64,000 nt of DNA. It comes from Methanoregula formicica SMSP. Lineage in GTDB: Archaea > Halobacteriota > Methanomicrobia > Methanomicrobiales > Methanospirillaceae. A program made the translations under genes and the position numbers. The stretch's first letter is position 1, and the number at the start of each line of letters is the position of its first letter. The stretch is from positions 1-64,000 of the forward strand of contig NC_019943.1 in NCBI RefSeq assembly GCF_000327485.1. Direction: 5' to 3'. Under the pieces are notes generated by a model. It was not told where the DNA came from. It saw nothing but the letters and a program-made list of their open reading frames with translations, and ran no database searches. This document shows positions 16,148 through 26,424 of the stretch, one piece after another.

Positions 16148-16809
16148 GGCCCCACCTCGACGTTGATGCTGTCGTTGTCCTCAACACCCAGCTTGCGCCT
16201 GAGGGCTATCGGGGCGATGACCTCGATGAGGTCTTCGGGATAATGAGTCCGGCCCGGCACCACGATGCCGCACTTGATCGTGCCGATCTGGCAGGGGATG
16301 CAGCGGGCGTCACCGAACGTGCGGCCGTCGGTGGAGAAACCCTTGATCCGGGTCCAGTCGAGCGCATCGATCTTCTTCCGGACCGTGACACTCGAAGGCG
16401 CAAGCTTGATGTTCAGCGTGCCGGGGTACGGCTCGAATCCGAGGGCTGTAGCAAACTGCTCCTTATACGGCTTGAGGCTCATGTAATACTTGCCCTCACC
16501 AATTCCGCTCACAACGGCGCCGCTCAGCTGGTAGGACTTGCCGCCTTCCGCAAAGATCCGGCAGTATTCCTGGTACTCCCGCCGGAGCACTTCCTCGCCG
16601 GCCTTCGTCACGGTTACGTGCTGGCCGTCGGCCGAGAGCACCCGGGTGATGAGCCCGGCCGTCTCAAGCCCCTTCAGCCGCCGGGACGCTGTCTGCTGGC
16701 TGATCCCGAGCATCTCGCCGATGCTCTGCGTTGATACAAAGATGGGCCCGTGGCACCCGCCCCGTACCGCGAGCGCCTTGAGACACTGGAGATCCTCCGC
16801 TGCTATCAT
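16144..16809 (-). CDS. ribK: CTP-dependent riboflavin kinase with an N-terminal HTH
   Basis: Phosphorylates riboflavin to FMN using CTP, the archaeal enzyme (DUF120). An N-terminal winged helix (about 1-85; SQQTASRRLKGLE) precedes the kinase domain (about 90-221), which shows GAVVSGIGEGKYYM, FEPYPGTLNIKL and HYPEDLIEVIAP. The HTH suggests it may also regulate the riboflavin operon, as known for the fused RbkR-type proteins. ATG 16809 is preferred over a TTG at 16818. It overlaps ribB. Confidence 0.93.
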   Translation of the reverse strand: MIAAEDLQCLKALAVRGGCHGPIFVSTQSIGEMLGISQQTASRRLKGLETAGLITRVLSADGQHVTVTKAGEEVLRREYQEYCRIFAEGGKSYQLSGAVVSGIGEGKYYMSLKPYKEQFATALGFEPYPGTLNIKLAPSSVTVRKKIDALDWTRIKGFSTDGRTFGDARCIPCQIGTIKCGIVVPGRTHYPEDLIEVIAPIALRRKLGVEDNDSINVEVGP

Positions 16810-16921
16810 GCTTATCAAAATTGAGATGCTTATTATTTATGAGTTGCTCTTGGCGTTGTTCCCCGTCGGGATTCGTTTCTTGTCGAAATTACGTTCGTTA
16901 ATTATTTAACACCCGGGCTCA

Positions 16922-17644
16922 ATGGTTATGAGCATGAAATCCGGTTTGCGGAACCAGCTTGCCGAGAAGATGGCAGGCGAAATTACGCTGTCGGACTCAC
17001 CGGGACACGCGCTCAAGAAATGGCGCATGAACTTCGAGATCGCCCCGGGCGTCCTTTCAGAACGCCTGGGCGTCTCTCCGTCGGTCATCTCCGACTACGA
17101 GAGCGGCCGGCGGAAAAGCCCCGGAACTGCCGTTGTCGGCAAGATCGTCGACACCATCCTTGCCATTGACGAGGAGGACGGCGGAAAACACATCCAGAAA
17201 TACTCAACCATGCTCTTTTCGAATGTCGAGGATGACGTGATCTACGACCTCCACGAGTATGAGAACCCGGTTGCCCTGCAGGAATTCGCAGACGTGATCG
17301 GGTGCTCGCTGCTCTGCGGGTCGGCCGACCAAGCCATCTTCGGCTACACGGTGGTCAACAGCCTGAACGCGATCATGCAGCTCTCTTCTGACGAGTTCAA
17401 CCGCATTTATGGCTGGAGCACCGAGCGGGCGCTGGTCTTCACCAACGTCTCGACCGGCAAGTCGCCGATGGTCGCGATCCGTGTCACGCCGTTCAAGCCG
17501 CGGTGCGTGGTGCTGCAGGGGATCGATGCCCCTGACGTGCACCCCATCGTGGCCAAGATGGCGGAGAAGGATCGCATCACCGTCTTCTGCACGAGCATGG
17601 ACGTGGACAAAATCGTGAGTGCCCTGAGGGAACAGAAATGGTAG
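16922..17644 (+). CDS. HTH regulator upstream of HMG-CoA synthase
   Basis: 240 residues. The XRE-type helix-turn-helix at about 40-72 ([20 protein letters not shown]) is followed by a larger domain with a [12 protein letters not shown] end. This is the COG1709-type regulator typically encoded next to HMG-CoA synthase in methanogens. The stop overlaps the HMG-CoA synthase start, so it is part of the operon and may sense flux into the mevalonate pathway (inference). ATGs at 16922, 16928 and 16934 are all possible. Confidence 0.85.
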   Translation: MVMSMKSGLRNQLAEKMAGEITLSDSPGHALKKWRMNFEIAPGVLSERLGVSPSVISDYESGRRKSPGTAVVGKIVDTILAIDEEDGGKHIQKYSTMLFSNVEDDVIYDLHEYENPVALQEFADVIGCSLLCGSADQAIFGYTVVNSLNAIMQLSSDEFNRIYGWSTERALVFTNVSTGKSPMVAIRVTPFKPRCVVLQGIDAPDVHPIVAKMAEKDRITVFCTSMDVDKIVSALREQKW

Positions 17645-18687
17645 GCATCATTACGTACGGTGTATACATACCGAGATACCGTATCAAGGTCGAGGAGATT
17701 GCCCGGGTCTGGGGTGCAAACGCATCGGATATTACCGGTGGCCTGGGCGTTTTCGAGAAATCTGTACCGGACATGGACGAGGACGCGGCGACTATCGCCG
17801 TAGAGGCTGCACGAAACGCGCTGCGCCGCCGGGCCATTAACCCGGAAGAGATCGGTGCCGTGTACGTGGGCAGCGAGTCCCACCCGTATGCGGTGAAACC
17901 GACCGCGTGTACGGTGGGAGAGGCGATCGGTGCAACACCGGTCATGACCGCTGCTGACTACGAGTTTGCCTGCAAAGCGGGAACCGCCGCAATCCAGACC
18001 TGCATGGGCATGGTCAAGAGCGGGATGATCAAGTACGGTCTTGCGATCGGCTCCGATGTGTCGCAGGGTGCGCCGGGCGATGCGCTCGAATACACCGCGG
18101 CAGCGGGTGGGGCAGCCTTCATCATCGGCAACGATGATCCGATCGCAACCCTCAACCACACCTGTTCATTCACCACGGACACGCCCGACTTCTGGCGCCG
18201 CGAGGGGCAGGACTATCCCCGCCACGGCGGCCGGTTCACCGGCGATCCGGGATACTTCAAGCACGTGAAGGGTGCAAGCAGGCTCATGTTCGAGCAGATG
18301 AAGACAACGGCCAAGGACTACACCTACGCGGTCTTCCACCAGCCCAACGCGAAGTTCCCGCAGAAGGTGGCAAAGGACCTCGGCTTTTCGATGGAGCAGA
18401 TCAAGCCGGGCCTTGCCGTCCCGCGCCTTGGCAACACCTACTCGGGCGCATCCCCGATCGGTCTGGCCGCAACGCTCGACATCGCAAAACCGGGCGACCA
18501 CATCTTTGTCTGCTCGTTCGGCTCCGGTGCCGGCAGCGATGCCTTCGACATCACCGTGACCGATGCAATCAAGGACAAGATCAACCGTGCTGCAGCACCT
18601 TCCGTTGAGAAGCTGCTGGCAAACCCGATCTACCTGGATTATGCGAAATATGCAAAACACAAGGGGAAACTGGTGATGCAGGCATGA
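17638..18687 (+). CDS. Hydroxymethylglutaryl-CoA synthase
   Basis: Condenses acetyl-CoA with acetoacetyl-CoA to HMG-CoA for isoprenoid lipids. 349 residues in the archaeal size range. The acylated cysteine is C112 in FACKAGTAA, with E80 (VGSES) as general acid and a histidine in VFHQPNAKF. It overlaps the thiolase start by 4 nt (ATGA). Known from methanogens: this enzyme, the thiolase and a DUF35 protein form one channelled complex, and the gene order here is the same. Confidence 0.95.
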   Translation: MVGIITYGVYIPRYRIKVEEIARVWGANASDITGGLGVFEKSVPDMDEDAATIAVEAARNALRRRAINPEEIGAVYVGSESHPYAVKPTACTVGEAIGATPVMTAADYEFACKAGTAAIQTCMGMVKSGMIKYGLAIGSDVSQGAPGDALEYTAAAGGAAFIIGNDDPIATLNHTCSFTTDTPDFWRREGQDYPRHGGRFTGDPGYFKHVKGASRLMFEQMKTTAKDYTYAVFHQPNAKFPQKVAKDLGFSMEQIKPGLAVPRLGNTYSGASPIGLAATLDIAKPGDHIFVCSFGSGAGSDAFDITVTDAIKDKINRAAAPSVEKLLANPIYLDYAKYAKHKGKLVMQA

Positions 18688-19850
18688 GAGACGTTGCTGT
18701 AATCGGTATCGGGTGCACGAAATTCGGCGAGCACTGGAACCGCTCGTTCCGTGACCTCTTCGTCGAGGCAGGGGCACTCGCTCTTGAAGACGCGAAGATG
18801 TCCGGTGAGAAGATCGATGCGATGTACGTCGGTAACATGAGCGCCGGCCGGTTCGTGGAACAGGAGCACATCGGCGCCCTGATCGCGGACTATGCGGGCA
18901 TGGCGTCACGCCACATCCCCTCGACCCGTGTCGAGGCAGCCTGCGCATCGGGAGGCCTTGCTTTCCGGCAGGCCGTGATCGCGGTCGCGAGCGGCATGGA
19001 AGACATTGTTGTCGCAGCCGGTGTCGAGAAGATGACCGATGTCGAGCCCAGCGCGAGCACCGACGCCCTGACCGGCGCGGCCGACCGCGAGTGGGAAGGG
19101 TTTGTCGGCGCAACGTTCCCTGGCCTGTACGCGATGATCGCAAAGGACTACATGCACAAGTACGGCATGACCCGGGAGCAGCTGGCGCACGTTGCGGTGA
19201 AGAACCACTACAACGGAGCCCGCAACCCGATCGCCCAGTTCCCTTCGGAGATTACGCTCGACACTGTGCTGAAGTCCACGATGGTTGCCGAGCCCCTCCG
19301 GCTCTTCGACTGCTCGCCCATTACCGATGGCGCAGCAGCCGTGATCGTTGCCCCACTCGAGCGGGCAAAGGAGTTCACAGACACGCCGATCAAGGTGCTT
19401 GCGACTGCACAGGCAAGCGACTCGATCGCCCTGCACGACAGGCGCGATATCTCGACCCTGGACGCATCCGTTGCCGCAGGGCAGCGGGCGTTCAGGATGG
19501 CCAGGCTCACCCAGAAGGACATCAACATGGTGGAAGTCCACGACTGTTTCTCGATTGCGGAGATCTGCGCCATCGAGGACCTCGGGTTCTGCAAGAAGGG
19601 CACGGCCGGCAAGTTCACTGCCGATGGCGAAACCGCGCTCGGCGGCAAGATTCCGGTCAACACGAGCGGCGGCCTCAAGTCCTGCGGCCACCCGGTCGGG
19701 GCAACCGGCATCAAGCAGGTGTGCGAGATCGTCACGCAGCTTCGCGGCGATGCGGGCAGGCGCCAGATCGAGAATGCAAAGATCGGCATGACCCACAACG
19801 TGGGCGGCACCGGTGCCACCGTGGCCGTGCACATTCTTGGGAGGGTGTAA
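18684..19850 (+). CDS. Acetoacetyl-CoA thiolase
   Basis: Makes acetoacetyl-CoA from two acetyl-CoA. 388 residues, thiolase fold: nucleophile C87 in EAACASGG, then HDCFSIAEI and the C-terminal GHPVGATG with the catalytic histidine. The usual second cysteine region reads GLKSCGHP. It sits between HMG-CoA synthase and the DUF35 gene (1 nt gap), which acts as a scaffold in the known complex. Normal length. Confidence 0.93.
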   Translation: MRDVAVIGIGCTKFGEHWNRSFRDLFVEAGALALEDAKMSGEKIDAMYVGNMSAGRFVEQEHIGALIADYAGMASRHIPSTRVEAACASGGLAFRQAVIAVASGMEDIVVAAGVEKMTDVEPSASTDALTGAADREWEGFVGATFPGLYAMIAKDYMHKYGMTREQLAHVAVKNHYNGARNPIAQFPSEITLDTVLKSTMVAEPLRLFDCSPITDGAAAVIVAPLERAKEFTDTPIKVLATAQASDSIALHDRRDISTLDASVAAGQRAFRMARLTQKDINMVEVHDCFSIAEICAIEDLGFCKKGTAGKFTADGETALGGKIPVNTSGGLKSCGHPVGATGIKQVCEIVTQLRGDAGRRQIENAKIGMTHNVGGTGATVAVHILGRV

Positions 19851-19851
19851 G

Positions 19852-20244
19852 ATGACCGTTGCACGATTCTGGAGAAAGATCCCCCAGCGCTACAACCTGA
19901 TCGGCACGAAATGCACGACCTGCGGCCGGCATTTCTTCCCCCCGCGGACGTTCTGCCCGGACTGCCGCCGGAACGGGAAGATTATTGACCACAAGTTTGC
20001 CGGCCTCGGCACGGTCGTGACCTACACGGTCATCATGACCGAGCCCGACCAGTTCGCATCCCCCGGTCCGTACATCCTTGCCATCATCAAGCTCGACGAA
20101 GGCCCGCAGATGACCTCGCAGGTTATCTGCGACCCGAAGGAAGCGAAGATCGGCATGCGGGTAAAAAGCGTCTTCCGCCGGATCGCCACCGATGGCGAGA
20201 GCGGCATCATCCACTATGGCACGAAGTTCGTGCCGGTGGAATAA
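19852..20244 (+). CDS. DUF35 zinc-ribbon/OB-fold scaffold protein
   Basis: 130 residues. An N-terminal helix (RFWRKIPQRYNLIG) is followed by a zinc ribbon with C21, C24, C35 and C38 and an OB fold (about 45-125, GTVVTYTVI). In methanogens this protein bridges thiolase and HMG-CoA synthase so that acetoacetyl-CoA is passed on directly. Last gene of the operon. Confidence 0.92.
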   Translation: MTVARFWRKIPQRYNLIGTKCTTCGRHFFPPRTFCPDCRRNGKIIDHKFAGLGTVVTYTVIMTEPDQFASPGPYILAIIKLDEGPQMTSQVICDPKEAKIGMRVKSVFRRIATDGESGIIHYGTKFVPVE

Positions 20245-20319
20245 TCCTCCGTTTTTATTACATTAGGCAGCCCGTCAGCATCCCGGGTGCCCTTCCATTC
20301 TCCATCGGAATTTGTACCG

Positions 20320-21255
20320 TCACGTCTCTGGTACAGCAACATCGTACACCGCATGCCACTGGGCGGGCGAGTACGAACGCACGACCCGTTCAGCGGTAAC
20401 CGTGCCGCAGAGTTCCCGGATCCGGGCCGTGTGCTCCCCTTCGGCAGAGACAAGCGAATAGAAGTGGATGGCCCCGCCCGGCCGCACCAGCCGGAACGCT
20501 TCCGGTAAAAATTCCGTGCCGGCAAGGGGCAGGTTCATGACCACCCGGTCGAATCGCCACGGGAGGATCCGGGCGAGGTGTCGGGCGTCCACAAGAAGCG
20601 GGAGGACATTTGCTGTCCGGCTCCGGTGCAGGTTCTCGAGCATCAGGGCAACCGCTTTTGGGTTGAGATCCGCGGCAACGACAAGCGATGCCCGCTCTGC
20701 GAGCGTGATCGCAAACGGACCGACCCCGGCGAACATGTCGAGCACCAGCTCCCCCTCCCTCACCTGCGTAAGGATGCGCTGGCGCTCGGTAGAGAGCCGG
20801 GCCGAGAAGTAAGCACCGGCAAGGTCCACGACAAAGGTGTGCCCATGCTCGGTCACAAGCGTGCGGGTCGTCGGTTCCCCGGCAAGGTGGGAGAACTCCC
20901 GGGTCCGGTACTCCCCGTGGACCTCGCCCTGTGCAAAGACAACCGTGTGAAGCGAGGGGCGGGATTTGAGGAGTGCCTCCGCTCCCGAGGGGTCCTCTTC
21001 CTGCATGATGGCTATCCCGCCCACCAGCTCGTGCCGCGGCAGCGGTTCCCTGCCCGTGTGCGCCTCGAACTCGAACCAGGCTGCCCCCTTGCGTTCCTTA
21101 CGGAGCGGTAGGATGAGGTCGGATCCATCGCGCAGGACCTTGAGCGAGGGATCGAGCGCGCCCTCACGTATGAGCACCTGCCTTAACTCCTCGCCCTGCC
21201 GTGCGGGGACGCGGATCCCCCACCCGCCTGCCGTCCTTCCGACCACGTGTATCAT
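20320..21255 (-). CDS. Class I SAM methyltransferase, Trm5/Met-10+ type
   Basis: About 311 residues. An N-terminal domain leads into a Rossmann domain with DMFAGVGPFAI (motif I), VVAADLNPKAV (motif II) and VVMNLPLAGTEFL (the NPP-like catalytic motif, here NLP). This is the COG2520 family that methylates or modifies G37 of tRNA: Trm5 (m1G37) or a related wyosine enzyme. The start is uncertain. ATG 21276 would leave only 5 nt to the divergent HMG-CoA reductase; ATG 21255 (MIHVVGR) leaves room for a promoter and is used here. Confidence 0.85.
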   Translation of the reverse strand: MIHVVGRTAGGWGIRVPARQGEELRQVLIREGALDPSLKVLRDGSDLILPLRKERKGAAWFEFEAHTGREPLPRHELVGGIAIMQEEDPSGAEALLKSRPSLHTVVFAQGEVHGEYRTREFSHLAGEPTTRTLVTEHGHTFVVDLAGAYFSARLSTERQRILTQVREGELVLDMFAGVGPFAITLAERASLVVAADLNPKAVALMLENLHRSRTANVLPLLVDARHLARILPWRFDRVVMNLPLAGTEFLPEAFRLVRPGGAIHFYSLVSAEGEHTARIRELCGTVTAERVVRSYSPAQWHAVYDVAVPET

Positions 21256-21281
21256 AAGAGTATAGGTGCTAACCATTAATC

Positions 21282-22562
21282 ATGGCTGATGATGCACAGC
21301 GCCGCCCGGAGGGGCAGGCCGGCGGCGCACAATCAGGTCAGGACAGGGAAAGGGATGCCGTTATTCACGCAAAACTGAAAGACGGGACGTTGAAGATCTA
21401 CGAACTGGAAAAGGAGCTCATGCCCATCGACGCCATCCGCGTCCGGCGTGGGTTCATCGAGCAGGAGACCGGTACAAAACTCGAGAACCTCGGCATTTTC
21501 AGTATCGATGTGGACCGCGTGACGAAACGCAACTGCGAGAACATGATCGGTACCGTGCAGGTGCCGGTCGGTGTTGCCGGGCCGGTCCTCGTCAACGGGG
21601 GCTGTGCCAGCGGGAAGTACTGGCTGCCGCTCGCAACGACCGAGGGGGCCCTAGTCGCCTCGGTTAACCGGGGCTGCAGTGCCATCACGAAGGCCGGCGG
21701 CGCTGACGTGCGGATCATCCACGACGGCATGACCCGGGCACCGGTATTTGCAACAGACAGCGTTTCCCACGCAGCGCAGGTCGGCGACTGGGTGACTGTT
21801 CACCGCGACGAGCTGAAGGCCGCAGCCGAGAGCACGACATCGCACGGGAAACTGACCGATATCGTGACGTTTGTTGCCGGCACCAGCGTCTATGTCCGGC
21901 TCGAGTTCGATACCAAGGACGCCATGGGCATGAACATGGTGACCATCGCAAGCGCGAAGGTTGCCGACCTGATCGCGCAGGGCACCGGCGCCCGGCTCAT
22001 CGCCCTCTCGGGTAACATGTGCACCGACAAGAAACCCGCAGCCATCAACGGTATCATGGGCCGGGGACGAAGCGTTGTAGCCGGCGTTGCCCTGACGAAC
22101 GAGCAGATCAGCACCATCTTAAAGACTGATGCGAAGTCCCTTTTCGAAGTGAACTACCGGAAGAACCTGGTCGGCTCCGCCCGGGCCGGTGCCATGGGGT
22201 TCAATGCGCATGCCGCAAACATCGTTGCGGCCATGTTCATTGCCTGTGGCCAGGACGCAGCCCACGCAATCGACGGGAGCACCTGCATCACCACGGTCGA
22301 CCAGACAGAGACCGGGGCATACGTCTCCGTCACGCTGCCATCCCTTCCGGTGGGGACCGTTGGCGGAGGGACGGGAGTTGACACCCAGCAGGAATGCTTA
22401 CGCCTCCTCGGCGTTGCCGGCAGCGGGACACCCCCGGGCACGAATGCGAAGAAGCTCGCCGAGATCATCGGTGCAGGCGTCCTTGCCGGCGAACTCTCCC
22501 TTCTTGGCGCCCTTGCAGCTCAGCACCTGGCCCGCGCCCACCAGCAGCTCGGACGGGGATAA
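21282..22562 (+). CDS. hmgA: HMG-CoA reductase (class I)
   Basis: NADPH-dependent reduction of HMG-CoA to mevalonate. 426 residues with the catalytic set: E in ATTEGALVAS, K in CTDKKPAAIN, D in CGQDAAHA and H in LARAHQQLGR near the C-terminus; ENLGIF/VPVGVAGPV and GTVGGGTG are the substrate and cofactor blocks. The first ~27 residues are polar, rich in Q, G and D, and not typical of the family. A TATA-like stretch at about 21253-21263 is placed for a leaderless start. It is close to the HMG-CoA synthase operon. Confidence 0.95.
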   Translation: MADDAQRRPEGQAGGAQSGQDRERDAVIHAKLKDGTLKIYELEKELMPIDAIRVRRGFIEQETGTKLENLGIFSIDVDRVTKRNCENMIGTVQVPVGVAGPVLVNGGCASGKYWLPLATTEGALVASVNRGCSAITKAGGADVRIIHDGMTRAPVFATDSVSHAAQVGDWVTVHRDELKAAAESTTSHGKLTDIVTFVAGTSVYVRLEFDTKDAMGMNMVTIASAKVADLIAQGTGARLIALSGNMCTDKKPAAINGIMGRGRSVVAGVALTNEQISTILKTDAKSLFEVNYRKNLVGSARAGAMGFNAHAANIVAAMFIACGQDAAHAIDGSTCITTVDQTETGAYVSVTLPSLPVGTVGGGTGVDTQQECLRLLGVAGSGTPPGTNAKKLAEIIGAGVLAGELSLLGALAAQHLARAHQQLGRG

Positions 22563-22613
22563 AATAATCTCCCGCTTTTTAGTGTTTTCCTGCACTTCAG
22601 AAAAAAAGAGTGA

Positions 22614-23303
22614 TTACTGCTTGACCCGCTTGTCCGGGAAGAGCTCGTCGAAGGTCTTCTCATCGGGATTCAGGTACTTGAAGGGCTTGAGCCTGCCGGT
22701 GCGTCTTCCGATCTAGTAGAGGATCATCGGGACACAGACAACCGGCACCGAGAGGTAGAGGGCCCCGGAGAGGTCTGGGTTGAACGCAAGTACGACAAGG
22801 GCGATGACTTCCAGCACCACCCCAACGATAATTGGCATCCATGGCGAGAGAGGTGCGGGGGCAATGATGTCCGTATCGGTATACCCGCACTTGTAAATCT
22901 TCCTGCGGAAGACCACCTGCACCCAGCAGATAGAGATCCAGCAGATGGCGCCGGTGAACGCTGAGACAGACAGGAGCCAGATGTAGATCTGGCCCTCGCC
23001 GTTCGTGAACCACCAGAGGGAGAGGACGAGCCAGCAGCACGCAAGCGTGACGAGTGTCCCGACCATGGGGACGCAGTTGCGGTTCAGCCGCGCAAGGAAC
23101 CGGGATGCCATCCTTTCGATGGAGAGGCCGTACAGGGCACGGATCGCCCCATAGAACCCGCTGTTGGCGCAGGAGAACGCCGCGGTCAGGACAATGAAGA
23201 AGAGGACGGCTGCTGTCTCTTGGAAGCCGTACCTGGCAAGTGCCGTTGAGAAGACGCTGTCCGTGAGCCCAGCCTCGGCAAACGGGAGGGGGTTACACGG
23301 CAT
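22614..23303 (-). pseudogene. Amino-acid permease remnant with an in-frame TAG
   Basis: The C-terminal part of an APC-type amino-acid permease, with four or five hydrophobic helices (FFIVLTAAFSCANSGFYGA, LVTLACCWLVLSL, IIVGVVLEVIALVVLAF). Two defects are visible. The 5' half of the gene is missing: a family member should be about 450-500 residues, and a stop precedes the first ATG. A single TAG at 22713-22715 interrupts the frame after PMILY, yet the same frame continues for 32 codons as a normal-looking basic tail (IGRRTGRLKPFKYLNPDE...) to TAA at 22614. Inactive as a transporter. Confidence 0.85.
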
Positions 23304-23404
23304 TCACTTGTTCCATGATCAGTAGACCATACATGATGCATCCGGGAAAAAACCGTTTTCATTTGATGCACACGGTCTAAGATCGCAACCACAGAATTGG
23401 ACTG

Positions 23405-23890
23405 TTAGAACCGGAACCATTTCATCATGACAATGGCATCCTCGCCATTCGCGTAATAATGCTCAATCCCGAAGACTTCCCGGTACCTCATCCTGCGATA
23501 GAACCGCTGGGCGGTGGTGTTGGAGACACGAACTTCCAGCTGGACACCGGTGGCGAGTTCCAGCGCAAACTGGTGCTCGACCCGGTTCACGAGCAGCTTT
23601 GCGATCCCCCGCCGGCGGTACCGCGGGCTGACCCCGAGATTGCAGAGGTGGCCGTAGATGTTCTCACCGGTGTCCTCGAGGCCCCCGACAACGAATCCGA
23701 CAACCGCGCCATCGCACTCGGCGACAAAATAGGTAGTAGGGTAATACGTCAGCGCTTCAAGAAAGACCGCCTGCTCCCAGGGATCGATGAACGACTCCTT
23801 CTCTATGGCAACGATCGCCGCGATATCGGCGGGTGTCGCCCGGCGGATCTGGGGCAGCGGGAAGAGAGCGAGGTCATGGGGCCGGATCAT
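23405..23890 (-). CDS. rimI: RimI-type N-acetyltransferase (GNAT)
   Basis: 161 residues with the GNAT fold: RRATPADIAAIVAIEKESF at the N-terminus, the acetyl-CoA loop RYRRRGIAKLL, and the RimI C-terminal pattern LEVRVSNTTAQRFYRRM. Archaeal members acetylate N-terminal alanine or serine of proteins. ATG 23890 is chosen because AGGAG lies 8 nt upstream; the frame is open further upstream but reads unlike protein. Confidence 0.88.
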   Translation of the reverse strand: MIRPHDLALFPLPQIRRATPADIAAIVAIEKESFIDPWEQAVFLEALTYYPTTYFVAECDGAVVGFVVGGLEDTGENIYGHLCNLGVSPRYRRRGIAKLLVNRVEHQFALELATGVQLEVRVSNTTAQRFYRRMRYREVFGIEHYYANGEDAIVMMKWFRF

Positions 23891-24065
23891 GGGACAGTCT
23901 CCTGGTGCCTGCCGGATTCTGGTAAACATCCTGAGCGCTTGGTATTCATAGCATTTGCCCTGCCGGAGCAGGAAGCGCCCGGCATACCGGGGTGAGTCGG
24001 CGTTATATGGGATCACACACAATAATGAGAGCACGTAAACGTACTGTCAATGCGCGGGGTCTTGC

Positions 24066-25331
24066 ATGGTGAGGATATATCGTTTTTCAGGGGTGCGGCC
24101 GGTGAAGGAGGCTGCGCCGGAGATCGCGGCAGTGCCGTATGACGTGGTGACTGCTAACGAGGCAAAGGCGATCATTGCACAGAACCCGAAGAGTTTCCTG
24201 CGCGTGAGCAGGCCCGATGCCGAACTCCCGGGCATTCCCCCCCATGATGACCGCGTGTACCAACGGGCGCGGGAGATGTTCCTTCTCCTGGAGCGCGAGG
24301 GGCTCTTGAAGAAGGACCCGGAACCCGGCATGTACCTGTACCGGGCACAGCAGAACGGGGATACATTCCTTGGCCTCTGCTGTTGTCTCGATGTGGACGA
24401 TTACCGGAACAATAAGATCCGTCGCCATGAACTGACACGGTATGACAAGGAGGAAGACCGGACCCGGCATATCGAAGCCGTCCGTGCGCACAACGGACCG
24501 GTGGTCCTCCTCTATCGCGACGATGCGGGTCTCTTCTCCTTCATCGAATCACAAGTAGCCCGCACACAGCCGCCAGTCGCCGACGTGTGGACGGAACAGG
24601 GAGCACTCCACCAGATATTCCGGATCGCGGATCCCGGGGTCCTGGCTGAACTCGAACAACGCTTCGCCGCGGTCCCGGCGCTCTATATCGCCGACGGGCA
24701 CCACCGCGCCAAGGCATCGGTGAACCTTGCCGATAAGATCCTCGCCTCCGGCAACCAGCCGGGCGACGAGGTCTGCCGGTTCATGGGGGTCATATTCGCC
24801 CACAACCGGGTGAAGATCCACGGGTACAGCCGCCTCCTTACTGACCTGGATCCCTATACTCCCGATACGTTCCTCAAAAAACTTGGCGAGCATTACACGG
24901 TCCGGCCATACGCGGCTGTCGATGGCAGCGTGTATAATATCACCCCCGCGATTACCGATCCGGAAAAGTACCATGTTGTCCATCTCTATCTCAGGGGAAC
25001 GTGGTACGAGTGCACACGTCCGCGGGAGACCGGTCCTGAAACACCCAACACGCTTGATGTGGCTGTGCTCCAGAAGCACGTGCTCGAAGGGATGCTGGGC
25101 ATCACCGACCCCCGGGGCGACGCACGCCTCCAGTACCTGGGAGGGGCCCGCCCGGTCTCCGACCTTGAAAAACTCGTGGATGACGGGACCTACCGGCTCG
25201 CGTTTGCCATGCAGCCGGTGAAGGTGGAAACGGTCCTTTCCATTGCCGACGCAGGGGGCATCATGCCGCCAAAATCCACCTGGTTCGAACCCAAACTGCT
25301 GAGCGGTCTCGTTGTCCATTCATTCGATTGA
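24066..25331 (+). CDS. DUF1015 family protein
   Basis: 421 residues, full-length DUF1015: RPVKEAAPEIAAVPYDVV at the start, SFLRVSRPDAELPG, and the strongly conserved YIADGHHRAKAS near 210. The family is widespread in bacteria and archaea, sometimes linked to serine or amino-acid metabolism, but its activity is not settled. Soluble. It may be transcribed with hisG downstream (60 nt gap). Confidence 0.9.
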   Translation: MVRIYRFSGVRPVKEAAPEIAAVPYDVVTANEAKAIIAQNPKSFLRVSRPDAELPGIPPHDDRVYQRAREMFLLLEREGLLKKDPEPGMYLYRAQQNGDTFLGLCCCLDVDDYRNNKIRRHELTRYDKEEDRTRHIEAVRAHNGPVVLLYRDDAGLFSFIESQVARTQPPVADVWTEQGALHQIFRIADPGVLAELEQRFAAVPALYIADGHHRAKASVNLADKILASGNQPGDEVCRFMGVIFAHNRVKIHGYSRLLTDLDPYTPDTFLKKLGEHYTVRPYAAVDGSVYNITPAITDPEKYHVVHLYLRGTWYECTRPRETGPETPNTLDVAVLQKHVLEGMLGITDPRGDARLQYLGGARPVSDLEKLVDDGTYRLAFAMQPVKVETVLSIADAGGIMPPKSTWFEPKLLSGLVVHSFD

Positions 25332-25391
25332 GACACCCCGCCGCTTTTTCATCCAATCCTTTATTGTTTTTTAACAGCGATGGTGTATGGT

Positions 25392-26264
25392 ATGATCACC
25401 ATCGCACTCCCGAAGGGCAGCCTTGAGGCGCAGACCCTCCAGCTGTTCAAGGAGGCAGACCTCGAGGTCCGACGCACGGACCGCGACTACAACCCCCGTA
25501 TTGATGACCCCCGGATCGGAAAGGTCAAGATCCTCCGCCCGCAGGAGATCCCGACCTATGTTGACAAGGGATATTTCGACCTCGGCATCTCGGGCCTTGA
25601 CTGGATCACCGAAACCGGTTCCGATGTCGTTGAGGTGGCAGACCTCTCCTACAGTAAGACCGGCGAGGGAAATGTCAAGATCGTTGTCGCGGTGCACCGT
25701 GACGAGCCCATCGAGAACGTCACCCAGATCCGGCCGGGCAGCCGGGTCACAACCGAATACCCGGGCCTGACAAAGAAGTTCTTCGAGGACCTGAAGATCC
25801 CGGTCCAGCTCTTCCACTCTTTTGGTGCATCGGAGGCGAAAGTCCCCGATCTGATGGACGTAGTCGTTGATCTAACCGAGACCGGGACAACACTCAGGAA
25901 GAACGGCCTCAAGATCATCGGCCAGATCATGGAGTCCCACACGGCGATCATCGCGAACAAGGCAAGCTGGGCAGACCCGGAGAAACGGCGCGAGATCGAG
26001 GAGATCCGGACCCTGCTCTTCGGTGTTATCGATGCCCGGCACAAGGTTCTCCTGACCATGAATGTCCCGACCGCATCTATGGAGAAGATCGTTGCGGCAT
26101 TGCCGGCGATGAAGAAGCCGACGGTCAGCCGGCTCCATGGGATCGATTACTACAGCATCCAGACTGTTGTTCCCAAGAATTCGGTCAACGGGCTTATCCC
26201 GAAGCTCAAGAAGTGCGGCGCCGAGGACATCCTTGAGATACCAATCTCGAAGATTGTGCCGTGA
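25392..26264 (+). CDS. hisG: ATP phosphoribosyltransferase, long form
   Basis: First committed step of histidine synthesis. 290 residues, so the long form with a C-terminal regulatory (histidine-binding) domain and no need for HisZ. Visible blocks: ITIALPKGSLE, GYFDLGISGLDWI, VTEYPGLTKKFF and DLTETGTTLRKNGL; the regulatory domain begins near 215. ATG 25392 starts the family's usual sequence; ATG 25380 is in frame 4 codons earlier. Confidence 0.94.
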   Translation: MITIALPKGSLEAQTLQLFKEADLEVRRTDRDYNPRIDDPRIGKVKILRPQEIPTYVDKGYFDLGISGLDWITETGSDVVEVADLSYSKTGEGNVKIVVAVHRDEPIENVTQIRPGSRVTTEYPGLTKKFFEDLKIPVQLFHSFGASEAKVPDLMDVVVDLTETGTTLRKNGLKIIGQIMESHTAIIANKASWADPEKRREIEEIRTLLFGVIDARHKVLLTMNVPTASMEKIVAALPAMKKPTVSRLHGIDYYSIQTVVPKNSVNGLIPKLKKCGAEDILEIPISKIVP

Positions 26265-26424
26265 TGCCGGCACCAAAAAACTCCCGTGATTTTTTTAGTA
26301 CGTCCACAGGTAACTGTGGCAGAATATAGCGCGGTTTAGCGGAAAAATGCACGGAGCTACCGGCAATCCGCGTTATCATGAAGAACCCCAAAAACCGCTG
26401 CCTCTTCCGATCGCACGGGAAAAA
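26265..26424. other. Convergent intergenic region
   Basis: 160 nt between the ends of hisG and the large surface-protein gene. It has one T-run (TTTTTTT near 26290) that could end hisG transcription. No gene or strong hairpin seen. Confidence 0.4.

Noticed and set aside
22701-22717. AGATCGGAAGA on the minus strand, like a sequencing adapter, at the broken permease
   Set aside because: It is followed by GCACCGG rather than the adapter's continuation, and it encodes IGRRTG in frame with the permease tail on the far side. It is a chance match within real coding sequence.
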